Positions 1-11,583 of a stretch of DNA of 64,000 nucleotides are shown in pieces. The stretch spans positions 1-64,000 of the forward strand of contig JBBHKE010001743.1 of the NCBI GenBank assembly GCA_037447655.1, read 5' to 3'. Positions within the stretch are counted from its first letter, which is position 1; the number at the start of each line of letters is the position of its first letter. Below the pieces are notes generated by a model that was not told the DNA's origin, ran no database searches, and saw only the letters and a program-made list of their open reading frames with translations. Source of the stretch: Zygnema cylindricum. Lineage: Eukaryota; Streptophyta; Zygnematophyceae; Zygnematales; Zygnemataceae. The position numbers and the translations under genes are program-made.

Positions 1-150
1 CCTCTCCCTCTCCCTCTCCCTCTCCCTCTTCCTCTCCCTCTCCCTCTCCCTTTCCCTCTCCCTCTCCTTCTCATTTTCTCTCTCCCTCTCCCTCTCCCCC
101 TCCTTATCCCTTTGCCTCTCCCTCTCCCTCTCTTTATTTCATTGTGGACT
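1..150. repeat. CCCTCT-type polypyrimidine tract
   Basis: Nearly pure C/T sequence built from CCCTCT and close variants, cut by the window edge. It resembles the pyrimidine tracts near 14.6-16.6 kb and 54.0 kb. No coding signal. Confidence 0.9.
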
Positions 151-2279
151 CCACCCACCTCTTGGTTCCCTTATACTATTCCTTTCTTCCTTACCACTCT
201 AATTTATGTTTCCTCCATACCCCTTCTCCTATTCCAATTTCACCAATGAGCACTTTGCAAGGCTCAGCTTGATGTCTTCTCTCTTCTCTCTTCTCTCCTC
301 TCTCTTGTCTCCTCTCTTTTCTCTCTTCTCTCATTTTGGAAAAAATTGGAGGAGTCGTCTAGATGTTTTTGAAAATGTTTTTCAAAAGCTCCTTAAGCCT
401 CATTGATAATAATAAAAAAAATTATTTTGGAAGCTCAAAGCTCCTTTCTTCACTCTGGTACACTACACACGCTACATATGATTCAACGATGTAACCAACA
501 TGAATGTAGCCAAGACAAAGATAACATGAACATAGCCAACATAGGTGTAGAGTGGCGGCACAAAATACACAATCGCAAAGCTTTGTATTTTCAAATTTGT
601 CATATATTGCTATGTTTTAAGAAATTCCAACGTTGGAAAGTAAGCTAAAAATGTTTGAGCACTCAAAAATTGGTACGACGTATCACAACATTCACGTTGA
701 TTACTCTCGAAGTAGCCGATCGCAAACAAGCACACGGTTGGATGGGAGGCACAAGAATTACGACGGTATAAAAGAGATGGCGGCATCTACGACGACAATG
801 ACGTCATGAAACAGTCAGATAAAAATTTCACGAAGCCTATGGCATTTCAACGCCAACAATGTTATCGTAAGAATCAAAACTTTGTTGTGGCCGTGTCACG
901 ACGTGTTTCAATTGTCTATGACAAATGTCAAGCCACTCACGCTGATTGCTCCCGAAACAACCAATCATAAATGTTGTAAAGATCACGAACCGATACAGAT
1001 AGATAATCTCTTCGAGCTTAGTAATATAGATTAAAGGCAACAATTTTTTCTTTCTATCTATTTGAAAATGCAACGCATGAAAAATGTTGTAGAGTTTTTT
1101 AATCCTACAAAGATAAAAATATTTGATCTTCTTAATTTATTGCCAACCATAAGACAAACGTGATATCCCATTTCCAAAATGTTTTTTGTGAATCCGCCTT
1201 AAAGTAAAAAAATCTTAAAGTGAATGTTGTGATCATGGCTTTATAGTTTTAAGGTTTATAAGGTTTTTAAGGTTTTCAAGTTATTTGAAGAACCCTAAAA
1301 ATTTTAAACACCTAAAACACCTTGATAAATCAATTACCTCCCCCAAAAAACATGAGTAGGAATTTTGACATTTGGCATTTAATGCGGGTTTTCGGATCTT
1401 GGGTATGAAATCTTGAATGTTGGACAGTGGTAGTGATAACTTATACATTGGCTATAATACAATGGAGATGCAAAGTACTTGCACCACTATTTAATCCTTA
1501 ATAGTATCCAATTTTCTCACATATCCAATGAGCGTGCTAAATTTCAAACCAACGTAACTAGGGAGAAAAAATATCTAGTGCTTAGAAAATTTGTTACCAT
1601 GAAGTAAGAAAAACAATTATTAGCTAGCGCGTGTGATTTTTATATCCTGATGTGATGTGAATTTTACACAAATTTTTCATTCATTTTCCTCCAAAATTGA
1701 ATCTACAATGAAAAAATCTTCTTTTGCATAAAAAATGCGTAAAATATGTACTACGATTCACCCCATATTAAAACTTTGAATGTACCAAGTTTTACGTCTT
1801 CCTCTTTTTGACTCACTGCCAAGTCTTACCAACTCATTTCAATCTTCAAAAGAAATTTACTTGAGAGCCAATTTTAGTTAAAGTAATATTTAAAACAACG
1901 AAAACGAAAACGTGTTCCCACGTGCCACATGTATCTGTAGATTTTTGCAAGAGAAAGAGCTTGTGGTAGTCACTCACATTTTACGAAAAAGAATTTGAAG
2001 TTCTTATTTTTTCTTTTTCGTTTCCTCTATTAGAGATTATGACTGATTAGTTTTTTACATTTTCTTTTGTTTTTCTTTCCTCTATTGTTATTCCCGTATA
2101 ACTTTTTTGCTCTATTATTTCTTCTCGTTTTCTTTTATCATGATTTCTTCCCTTTGTTTTTCAACCACTGCTATTATTCACGGGATTTTTGCAAAAAAAT
2201 GTGCCCCTGGTTGCCTCTCCCCTCCCCTCTTTTTCGAAAAACACACAATATTGACATGAAATGAAAGAGCTTTGAAAAA
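151..2279. other. gene-free AT-rich stretch
   Basis: Only short ORFs without recognisable domains are present. Between about 655 and 960 a phrase resembling 'acgacgtatcacaacattcacgttgattactc' in shortened form occurs twice (near 675 and near 900), suggesting an old internal duplication. I see no promoter, RNA gene or protein-coding exon I can support. Confidence 0.5.
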
Positions 2280-2830
2280 TGATTGTTTAGTTTGACAGTA
2301 GATGGAATGATAAAAGACGGAAACAAGATAAATGACGTCGACGTTGTCCCTAGTGATCATGACGTCACAATGTTACAGAAACCTAAACATCAAATATGTT
2401 ACAAAAAGACTATCATCAAATATGTTACAAAAAGACTAGACGTCTACAACGTCAAGATGTATAGATTTGTTCAAATTAGCCAGATTTTAATCGTCACAAA
2501 ATTATATAGCGCTTACAACCGTCATAGTCCAAAGTATTGATGTCCCTTTCGCACATTATAACATTTTAAAAAGTAGTACGGAAAATCCTCACTGTAATAC
2601 GAAGTTACATTTCAAAGTTTTGATTACGTGAGCATACCGATGTGATCCCATTTAAACGTGACTTAGCAAACTTAATTTGTATTATAGCGAAGATTCTCCA
2701 TACAAGACTTTTAAGTGGCCCAATGCTTAAAAATGGAATCCACTTAATTCTATGACGATTGTATACGTCGACAATGCCCGTGTCTCTTGTCAACATCTAC
2801 AATATGTGTTGTTGCACCTTAATTTTTGTA
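2280..2830. repeat. dispersed repeat, copy 1 (AACCCTAAACATC / GTCACAA type)
   Basis: Shares ordered phrases with copies at 3520-4260 and 27100-27800: a GACGTC-rich start, 'cctaaacatc', 'ctagacgtctacaac', 'gtcacaa', then 'aaaatcctcactgtaatac' and 'catttcaaagtttt'. Copies are diverged and contain no intact ORF. Possibly a decayed transposable element; no terminal repeats were identified. Confidence 0.5.
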
Positions 2831-3519
2831 ACTCCTTACGCCGTTGCATGCATTTGCGTGACATTCTAAACGTGCAACCTTCCAGCTCATGTCGTTCATG
2901 GTTAAAGAAGATGCTTTCGCCTTTAATCTCCTGTCCAATCGCCGTGAATTGACATTGAATTCTTAAGACCCCTGCAAGTAAAAATCCATAGTGGATGCAA
3001 ACGGACAAAAAAAAGTGTACTTTCTCTCGTCGTTTGAAAATCATTTGAAGCTTTAGAAAATATTTTGAAGCGCGCGAAAGATGTTTTTCTATTTGTGGAG
3101 CGATGATACTTTGGGTGTGTCCCCATGTATTAAAGTAACGTCCTTTTCCTATCGTTTTCCCCCAAAACGCAGTCCCCAACGAGAAAAACTTTAGCTGCAC
3201 GAGAAAATCAATTTTAGCAAAGTAAAGCGAACGTCAAGTCGATAATTTGAATTTACTTCATGTTTGTCGTCATATGAATGCATTTTGGCCTTTTCTTTTT
3301 TTCAACCCCTGGGCAAGAGGATCTAGCTCATCAAAAAAAATCATCAGAAATTGCCTGGCGACTCGATTTTGGGGAAAGTGTCACTCAAACAACAAATGAA
3401 AAACGGCCAACGCACGCGTCAAACGAGTGAGAAAATTTTAGGAAGAGGGAGAGTTCTCGCTATTTTTCTACCTGCCCGTCACGCGCATGTACGGAAAAAA
3501 GATTTGTAGGGTTCTCGGA

Positions 3520-4260
3520 CCTCCACTTTCATTCATGGGTCTTTTGCACAATTTTGCGCCATCGTCGCCTCTCCCTCTCCCTCTCACACTATCACTTTTA
3601 TCTCACACTTATTAGAATGGGGCACGACACAATTGGTATAAACTGAAAGATATTTAAAAAATAATTCTTTTGACTACCTTTATGTATATTTTTATGGCAA
3701 GTCGAGTAAGAAAAGTAAAAAAAATGAAATCGGATAGCCATGGCGGAAAGTTCTTGAATTTGTGACGTCCAAGTGAGCCTGGCGTCATAATGTCACAAAA
3801 CCCTAAACATCTACAATGTCACAAAATTACAAAAATCTAGACATCTACAGCCGTCGCTGTTTTTGTTGGCGTTACCATTCATCGCAAGTTTCGTAACATT
3901 CTTCAATCGTCATAAGTTGTACCCACGTCTACAATTGTCACATTTCAAAATTACAATTTCATTTTACGCTCTTCAAAGTACTACCGATAATCTTCATTAC
4001 AGTCCAAAATACTTTATTAAAGTACCGATTACATGGGGAAACGACCTTTACCTTAAAAACCATCGAAGATGTGTTATCCCGTAAAGTTTGAGGATGACTT
4101 GGCATGACGTGGTTGTAGTTCTAAAAACACACAACGACAACATGTAGTACATTTTAATTTTGAAGATTACGCAAATTGTACTTTCAATTTTTCAATTTAT
4201 TCGCATGGTTTAACTTTATCAGTTTGGCGAATTTGGCACATGAGGACTCGCCTTTAATAA
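3520..4260. repeat. dispersed repeat, copy 2
   Basis: Begins with 'ttcattcatgggtcttttgc' and a CTCTCCC run, as copy 3 does. It then has 'gccatggcggaaagtt', 'ccctaaacatctacaa', the CGTCACA phrases and the 'ggatgacttggcatgacgtgg' block also seen near 27,705. No intact reading frame. Confidence 0.5.
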
Positions 4261-5122
4261 AAATATTTAAAAGCCGACGTGTGCGATTTTTTTCTCGTTT
4301 TAAGGGCTATATATTCACAGTTCTTTCCAGCCAATGATGACGTAAAGTACAAAGGGTATCATATGTTGTTGTTCAAATCGTGCGATTTTTTAATTTTTTC
4401 AGATTTCGACGTATAATTCGTGACTTTTGAAAAAATCGCAAAAAAATGTGGAGTACTTTCTATCGGGTGAACTAAAAGGAAAATTTACGGGAAATGTACG
4501 GTATTTTATATCAAATTTATACGGTTTTTACAGAAATGTACAAAGTTTGTTGAAAAGATACGTTGCATTTATTAGTACTTTCTATCTGGTAAACTGAACA
4601 CAAATTTCACGGGAAATGTACGAAGTTTTATCAAAAATGTACGGTCATTTACGAAAAGAGACGCATAGGGTTACACTATTTGCGCGCGGTACGTTTGAAA
4701 TATGTACGAACATTTTTCTTCAATTTATTTTCAAAGGAGCCGCCATGAAAACGAATCTTCAAGGAAGCCGCCGTTACTGACGCGAAGGAAGTAGACAGTG
4801 AAATTGTCGTTTAAGAAGTTGTCGAAGCAGTTTTAACCTTGACAGAAGCAACCATGCCGAGAAATCAAGGGGAGGAGTGGGAGCACGCGAAGGCTTTAGA
4901 CGGTGGGATTCTTGTAGCCAACTAATTATGCGTATGTATTACCGAAAGATAGAGAGAGAAGGCCATGGTTGCCTGTCAAATAGTCTGAGAGAGACAGACT
5001 CTGACAAACTACATGTTACCGTGGTAGCCTATCTAACAGTTGTCTGTAACCAATTGATGGAAAAGTTCCGATACACACAATAAAACACACATTTAGCACA
5101 CACATAATACACATTTAAATAG
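4261..5122. other. gene-free region left of the LTR element
   Basis: Between 4440 and 4700 short phrases such as 'acgggaaatgtacg' and 'tactttctatc' recur about every 100 bp, so this part is a weak degenerate tandem repeat. A 68-residue ORF at 4877-5083 has no recognisable feature. Nothing else supportable. Confidence 0.4.
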
Positions 5123-6318
5123 TGTCATGCCGTAAGACATCAGCAGGTATTGTGATTATATCGTGTACTAATTGAAGTTTCGGTGACGTGACAGGTACAT
5201 ATCCGACAGTACAACTAGAGATTCGTATGGGACAAAGGTCGAAATATACTCTCGTACGGCACCATGGGAACACAATGTGAAATCAGCGTGGAACTAGACC
5301 ACGGTACGGCATCAAACGTCAGGAATTCAAACGGCTACAAACCTGACAGGTGTTTGAAGTCATGAACCCTTGGAGGTTCATGCATCATTTTTGCTTAGCT
5401 TAGGGAGGGTTTTTATCCTCGAGGTGTAGATGTAAGGCAGTCCGAGGCGGCCACGCAGCGGTCGTCTCTTGAAACTGGCAGCGTTTTAACATAGAAACCT
5501 GCCTGTTCATAGACATGTAGGAATTAGTGTTGCCGTACGGATTAGTGAAAGCATAGGATAAATGCCATTTGGCGAGATAGTAACTTTTGCAAATTAAGTA
5601 CGGGAATCCAACATTGGAAGGTTGTCGTTTTCTGACAAGTATTATTTTCGGGATTTGTTGAACTCTATCGTTAGGGTTTCACCTAAATATTTAGTGACAG
5701 GCTAGTTTTTGAGTTAGGGTTTTTTCCTTTCCCAGAGCCATAGTTTCATGCTAGTAATTGTCTTTGAGCTTCTCCTTCTCTTTGTACTAAGACCTTACCT
5801 AATCTACCGGCGCAAGCCAACCTGCAAGGTTTCCCTCGAGACTGTCTAGACTGTCTTCTACATGCTGTGGTTGTTGAATTGCGTCTGTGGACTGGGTGTT
5901 TCTTGCTGTCAGAGCGCTGACTTTGCAGTCTAACTCCAGTCCTGTTTGGCTTTGTGGGAATACCGGCTATCTCGGCTCCTTAGTCCTGTTACGGAAGGGT
6001 TCTTGTCTGATGGTTGGACTCCTGTAGGGAATATTAAAAGACTTCAGAGCCTAGTGGCTACTGTCGCAGATGTGAATTCCATCCTTACTTACCTGATCTT
6101 GTTTTGTCTTTTATTTCCTTGCTAAGTCCATGTGTTCGGAATAATTTGTTTCTTTCCGGGCCTATTCATTTATTATTTCTTGCAGTATATATGCTTTGTC
6201 CTCCGATTGTGGTCACAAATACTGTGCATATGTAATGGTCATTCATTTTCTGGTGTTTGTCGGCGACCCACGCGGGATGTGATGCATGCCATTCACGGTT
6301 GTACTGTCACGCACGACA
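5123..6318 (+). repeat. left LTR of the gypsy element
   Basis: About 1.2 kb, matching 13355-14566 over its whole length by eye. Starts TGTCATGCCGTAAGAC and ends GTCACGCACGACA. The bases after its end (atacaaataattgtc) do not look like a tRNA primer-binding site, so the junction with the internal region may be rearranged. Confidence 0.88.
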
Positions 6319-6553
6319 ATACAAATAATTGTCTAGCGCTCATTAAACAAAGAACTTACAAAATGAGATACATGTAAAATTCTTTTTTTTTACATGAATA
6401 GAATAGTACAGATACAAACTCATTAACGATTTTAAAGATTTTTCAAATCGTTCAATGCGTTACTTAATTATAATTCCCGCGTTGTAATCGTGCGTAAAAT
6501 GTGGTTTGAACAATTACGGTATTATACAACCGAGAATATCCGCCAGCTCTCTT
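6319..6553. other. AT-rich remnant after the left LTR
   Basis: No coding signal. Its right end 'gctctctt' (6546-6553) is the left target-site duplication of the hAT-type element that follows. Confidence 0.45.
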
Positions 6554-7301
6554 CAGAGGTCGCAAACGGTCAACCCCAACCGTGACCGACCGTTAACCGA
6601 CCGCCCGCGCCGGATTTGGAACGGATTCGGTTGCCAAATTTTGGGGGTCGGGCGGTTACGGTCGGTTGATTCACCAGGAAAAAAAAAACGGTCGGTCAAC
6701 CAAAAAACCAAAATAAATGAAAATTTTGTACTGTCCCTATAATCCAACATTCTTGTACTTTGTACTCTTTCGTATCGTGGAAGTACGTGACATATTAATT
6801 AGTGTCGCAAATCTTACATGGTATTGTAGTAACGCTATTCATTTCGTAAATCTTAGGGAACGCGACAAAGCGTCGCAAATCTGACACGTTAGTACACTAT
6901 TCATTTCGCAAATCTTAGGGAACGCGACAAAGTGTCGCAAATCTGACAAGGTAGTACACTATTCATTTCGCAAATCATGGGGAATGCGACAAAGCGTTGC
7001 AAATTTGACACAGTAGTAACATTATTCATTTCGCAAATCTTAGGGAACGCGACAAATCATAATTATTGGCTTATTCATACGTCGTACATTGGTTAATTTT
7101 GTACTTTTTCGGTTACGGGCGGGCACGGTTAGTCGCGAGAAATCGAGATTCGGTTAATTTTTATTTTCGTAAACGCCGGTCAGTTGACGGTTAACAATTT
7201 TGGAGCGTGACATAACCCGGTCGGGCGTCGGTTACTCAGATTTTGAAAAAAAAAATACGGTCGGTTTCGGTTATGTAAAATTTTGACTTTTGCGACCTCT
7301 G
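6554..7301. mobile_element. non-autonomous hAT-type DNA transposon
   Basis: A 748-bp element with terminal inverted repeats CAGAGGTCGCAAA and TTTGCGACCTCTG, flanked on both sides by the perfect 8-bp duplication GCTCTCTT (6546-6553 and 7302-7309). An 8-bp duplication and a CAGAGG-type end are hAT hallmarks. There is no transposase ORF. The ends continue as GGTCGG/ACCGACCG-rich subterminal sequence. The middle (about 6840-7030) has about three direct repeats of roughly 62 bp containing 'caaatcttagggaacgcgac'. It inserted inside the LTR element's internal region and is therefore younger than it. Confidence 0.85.
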
Positions 7302-7402
7302 GCTCTCTTCTATTTACGCAGTGCCGATTCGGCAGGAATATATTGCTTCTTCAAGACACAAATTTACACAAATTTTAAATTTAATTTAATTTTAATACAG
7401 TA

Positions 7403-7619
7403 CACCGTGAATCGCTATTAGTGTTAAATGTTTTTTTCGTCTCTTAAAACATATTTTTTCCGTACACAATTTTCCCGATTGTGGATCGGACGGATGCGAT
7501 GTGAGTAAGATTCTCAGTTTCCTATTAATGGTCTCAAACTGAAAATCGGACAAGTGTGTACGGAGAAAATATGTTTTAAGTGGCGAAAAAACTATCAGCA
7601 TTAATAGCGATACACGGTG
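7403..7619. mobile_element. CACCGTG-family MITE
   Basis: Starts CACCGTGAATCGCTATTAG after TA and ends in its inverted form at CACGGTG; the right flank is CA instead of TA. Length 217 bp. The internal phrases 'aagattctcag' and 'tacggagaaaatatgtttta' are shared with the other family copies. TA flanks suggest a Tc1/mariner-type origin. Confidence 0.75.
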
Positions 7620-8107
7620 CAGTCATTTGTAGCGCCACGGCGGTATGCCACGACATACCCTTTTTAATGTCGCGGATCATAGTTGGACAACCAGACAAAT
7701 ATGCCGCGTCGGTGGTACGGAGAGTTTGCCGCGTCAGAGTGGTCCTCCAGAGTCCTGTCTGCTAAATCGCAGCCGTCCTCTGATACAAATCTGCCGGCGT
7801 AGCCGTCCGTAGCCATTCCGTAAAATCCGGATGCCGCCGCTGCCGTCCGTTCAAATCACCCTTTCCTGGAAATGGACAGGCGTCGTCAATTCCGCCAAGG
7901 TTTACACTTAACAGGAACCTTCGTAGGTCCTGAAAAGGTTTGGGATACGACAAATATTTTTGGGGTTCGTTACAAGGTACGTAAAGTACGAACGTTCTTG
8001 TACTCTCGCTACAGTACACGTGTAGCACTAAATATCTCCCTCGGTTAAACCTACGATTCAGAAAAAAATTACAAAATGTCCGTAATCCTTTTCTCAAAAG
8101 TATAGTA
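7620..8107. other. gene-free segment between MITEs
   Basis: GC-richer than its surroundings, with several 'gccgtccgt' phrases. The longest open frame is a 141-residue minus-strand ORF with no recognisable motif. I looked here for the missing N-terminal methyltransferase motif I and did not find it. Confidence 0.4.
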
Positions 8108-8323
8108 CACCGTGCATCGCTATTAATGTTAATAAAATTTTCTCCACTGAAAACATCTTTCTCCGTACACATTTGTCCAATTTCCAATTTAAGACCGCCA
8201 ATCGAAAGCTGAGAATCTCACCTTTCAATCGCAGCCGTCAGAGCCACAATCCGACATGTGTGTACGGAGAAAATATGTTTTAAGAGACCAAAAACACATT
8301 AACCCTAATAGCGATGCACGGTG
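8108..8323. mobile_element. CACCGTG-family MITE
   Basis: A 216-bp copy bounded by CACCGTGCATCGCTATTA and its inverse ending CACGGTG, with TA on both sides. The right flank reads TACTGTA. It shares the 'gtgtacggagaaaatatgtt' block with the copy at 7403. Confidence 0.8.
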
Positions 8324-8468
8324 TACTGTACTTTCAGTCATACGAAAAAATTTACGTAAAATTTTAGGCTCAACCGCTCAATGAACCGCTAGACCGCGAA
8401 TCGTAATTAGAGTAATGAAAAAATTAGAGTCCAAAAACTAAAAAAAAGAATTAGATTAATGAACGCTA

Positions 8469-8586
8469 CACCTTGAATCGTTATTAGCGTATAGAAATTA
8501 TTAGTGTAAAGAAAAAATTAGCATCATTCATTCTAATTTAGTGCCAGGAGACGTGGCAGATTATGGTCCACGTCCTTAAATAGTGT
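8469..8586. mobile_element. diverged MITE fragment at the methyltransferase 5' end
   Basis: Starts CACCTTGAATCGTTATTAGCG. Near 8545-8575 it contains 'acgtggcagattatggtcca', which recurs inverted at about 61,975-62,000 next to another family member. The right boundary is uncertain; coding similarity to methyltransferases starts at about 8588. The insertion seems to have replaced the 5' part of the gene. Confidence 0.5.
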
Positions 8587-8587
8587 A

Positions 8588-9787
8588 ATTTATATTGACC
8601 CTTTGGCCAGACGCGCTCAGTTGCACCACTGTCAAGTCTTGCACGAACAATATCCTCATACCTTACCTCAGTCTGCTTTTCACGATATGCATTCGGCGTT
8701 GCCACAGGATATCCGGCTAATAGGAAATCATCATTTAATGGAATTGGAACCAATTGAACTCCTCTTTGCCGGATGGGAATGTCAGGGTATGTCTAGGGCC
8801 GAGAAAGGTTTAGGTCTCGCAGATCCACGTACTAAGTTATTTTTCAAGGTGGTGCGTCTTATCCACTTCTTCCAAAAACTGAACCGTCCTTTTAGATACA
8901 TCTTAGAGAACGTCGCAGCTTATAATGACCCCCGACCTACGGTTCTCGCTGATTATAAACGCATTGAATCATTAATTGGACCACCACTGATCATTGATGC
9001 CGCACGCCACGGTTCGCTTGCCCACCGAGTTCGTTCCAAGTGGACTAACCTAGTGGACATGGGTCGGCTCCGAGAGGCTAACCTCGCTGTCCGACCACCT
9101 AACCTTTCCATTCAGGATGCACTTCTTCCATTTCATAAAGTCCAGACATGTATACTGACAGACTATCCTCCAGCATTTGGTCTTAACATCCCGGGCCAGA
9201 CACTACGTGCACTGCCTACACTAGTTGCATATCCACACTCTCACGCATACTCACATAATGGACCGGGCATGCTTAAGAATACTCATACAGGCAGTTTAGA
9301 AGAACCTACTGCCACAGAACGAGAACATATTTTACATTTCATCTCAGGCACCACTGCTACTCCGGGACTCACCGAGAGGCAGCGCTGCACCTTACTTGGT
9401 CGTGTCATGGATCCCCAATCACTGTCATTTGTCTTAGGCATGGGGTTCGCAGCTGGTCGATACGCACAGAACCATCCGTCTCAATCAGCTGGGGGGGGGC
9501 ATACACCATTTAAACACACAGCTTCCAAGTCCTCACCTTCTCTTCGGGGTACAATATTTCACCTTGCTCTTTTTCCTTTTCCCGCTAAGTCTGACACAGA
9601 TCACACTATTTATGATTTTTTGAAACCTAGTCACATGAGTTGGTCTCTCCCAGCATACACGGCCGCTCGATCTCAGGTACCGGTACGGGCATCACCACAC
9701 TGGACAGCTGCATTTCTGTCTAGAAGTTGGCATCACCCAGTAGATTGTTTGCATCAGCTTCTTGTCGAGTATGAGATGAACAACTAG
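8588..9787 (+). pseudogene. DNMT3-like cytosine-C5 DNA methyltransferase, 5'-truncated
   Basis: C5-methyltransferases transfer methyl from S-adenosylmethionine to cytosine in DNA. The frame is open from 8537 to the stop at 9785-9787 with no clear ATG at its start. Visible motifs: a YIDPLARRA-like motif II region (8591 on); a motif IV region with FAGWECQGMS, catalytic-type Cys codon at 8780-8782; LFFKVVRLI; motif VI ENV at 8906-8914; a motif VIII-like AHRVRSKWTNL; a target-recognition-like KVQTCILT; and a motif IX/X part, ERQRCTLLGR then LGMGFAAGRY. The spacing and motif VIII wording resemble DNMT3/DRM types more than DNMT1. Motif I (the SAM-binding FxGxG part) is missing because MITE sequence lies directly upstream, and the Pro before the catalytic Cys is Glu here. 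It sits just before the reverse transcriptase in another frame. About 100 residues after motif X match nothing I know. Function in this copy is unlikely. Confidence 0.8.
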
Positions 9788-9801
9788 CACTTGCACAAGC
9801 C

Positions 9802-11580
9802 ATGGAAGCCATGACCATTAACACGCCTGAGAAACCGACATGGAATTTCGGAACTGGACTAACAAAAATTGAACACGAACTGTTAGATGAAGTCATAAAC
9901 CGAAACGTAGACGCATTTGCTTTCGCCATGAAAGACTTAGGTCAACACACCACTTACAAAATGTCTATTGACTTGGAAGATGATAGACCTATATTTAAGC
10001 CCAAGCATCGTCTATCCAAAACCGAATGGGAATCTCTAGACAAACGATGCGCAGAGTTAGAAGAGGCAAATCTGATTTATAGGTCCGATTCCACTTTCGC
10101 GGCACCCACCGTCATGCCTCGTAAAAAAGACGCGGAGGGGAATTTTACAGAACGTCGCATGTGTGGGGACTATCGAGAACTGAATTCACGTACAATCCAA
10201 GATCGACATTAAATGCCGTTGGCCGAGGACATTTTTGATCACGTGGGCGGAGCTAAATATTTTACCATCCTAGATCTGCGACATGGATTTAATCAAATCG
10301 AAATAGAGGAAAAAGATCGACAAAAAAGTGCATTTTGGGGTAGTGACGGACGTTGGGAATGGGCGGTTATGCCTTTTGGACTCAAAAATGCACCGGCAGT
10401 ATTCTAGAAAGTCATGGACTCAGTCTTGGGGGGGTCTAAGTTTGCTCGTTGCTATATTGACGATCTAATCATCGCTTCAGCCTCTATAGAGGAACATGCG
10501 GTGCATATAGAGTGGGTGTTGAAGGAATTAAAAAAAGTAGGACTTAAATGTCATCCTACCAAATGTACCTTTGGGGGCGAAGGGGTTCTATACCTTGGGC
10601 ATTTATCTCATCTGAGGGAATTACTCCGCTAGAAGTCAAAGTGGAAGCAATTAGTAAACTACGGGCCCCAACTGATTTGACTAGCCTGCGTGCATTTCTG
10701 GGGTTAGCCAATTATTACCGACGGTTTGTTCCTAGTTTTAGCACACTTGCATCTCCATTAAATGAACTCTTGAAGAAATCAGTCCCGTTCACGTGGGGAC
10801 CCTCTCAGATCGAGGCATTTCAGGGATTAAAGGACGCACTGTCCACCGCTCCTATTCTTCGTCCCCCAAATCATAAGTTGCCATTTTGCCTACAGACGGA
10901 CTTTGGTAAGCCCGGTATTGCAGCCATCCTAACTCAGCGTGAACTCACAGGTGAGGAATATGTGGTGGCTTATGCCAGTCGGAGCAACAATCAAGCGGAG
11001 TCAAATTACAGTAGTTATGAGGGGGAGTGCCTTGCCGCAGTTTGGGGTATTGTGCATTTCCGACATTATCTCTATGGCAAGCCTTCCACCGCTCCTATTC
11101 TTCGTCCCCCAAATCATAAGTTGCCATTTTGCCTACAGACGGACTTTGGTAAGCCCGGTATTGCAGCCATCCTAACTGAGCGTGAACTCACAGGTGAGGA
11201 ATATCTGGTGGCTTATGCCAGTCGGAGCAACAATCAAGCGGAGTCAAATTACAATAGTTATAAGGGGGAGTGCCTTGCCGCAGTTTGGGGTATTGTGCAT
11301 TTCCGACATTATCTCTATGGCAAGCCTTTTACCCTTCTTACTGACTATCAACCACTGCATTGGCTCATGACCAATGACAAGCGATCCGGCAAATTAGCCT
11401 GTTGGGCTCTTATTTTGCAGGAATATGACATGGAAATAATCCATCGACCCGGGCTCCTCAGTTTGGATGCCGACGGCCTCTCAAGGAACCCTTTGCCCCA
11501 CTCCAATGATAATGGTGTGCGACAAGATTTTGATGACGGATCAGTTGCCTCCTTATCAACCGGAGCACATCTGATTTACA
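9802..11580 (+). pseudogene. gypsy reverse transcriptase and RNase H, disrupted
   Basis: Encodes the polymerase and RNase H that copy element RNA into DNA. RT landmarks in order: ERRMCGDYRELN, FTILDLRHGFNQI, MPFGLKNAPAVF and the catalytic box YIDD (near 10455). The thumb/connection has LRAFLGLANYYRRFVP. The RNase H part has LQTDFGKPGIAAIL, YSSYEGECLAAVWG and HRPGLLSLDADGLSR, where the first catalytic Asp would lie in TDF. Breaks: TAA at 10210-10212, TAG at 10405-10407 (from the FQKVMD-like motif), and a frame change between about 10600 and 10630. An 81-codon in-frame duplication lies in RNase H. The first Met codon is 15 nt after the methyltransferase stop, in a different frame. Confidence 0.88.
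10842..11327 (+). repeat. 243-bp in-frame tandem duplication in RNase H
   Basis: The segment starting 'tccaccgctcctattcttcg' at 10842 starts again at 11085, a 243-bp (81-codon) period. The two units differ by about four visible bases: Q/E, V/L, S/N and E/K changes. It repeats the first RNase H Asp region and the EGE box, so the encoded domain would be malformed. Confidence 0.9.
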
Positions 11581-11583
11581 GTT

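Noticed and set aside
6132-6377. Repeated 80-codon ORF beginning MFGIICFFPG (also at 13166 and 14380)
   Set aside because: It lies in the LTR 3' end and is present three times only because the LTR is; it looks hydrophobic by chance of T-rich sequence, and its C-terminus changes in each copy.
7762-8187. 141-codon minus-strand ORF as a gene or as the missing methyltransferase N-terminus
   Set aside because: Wrong strand relative to the element, overlaps a MITE end, and shows no SAM-binding motif.
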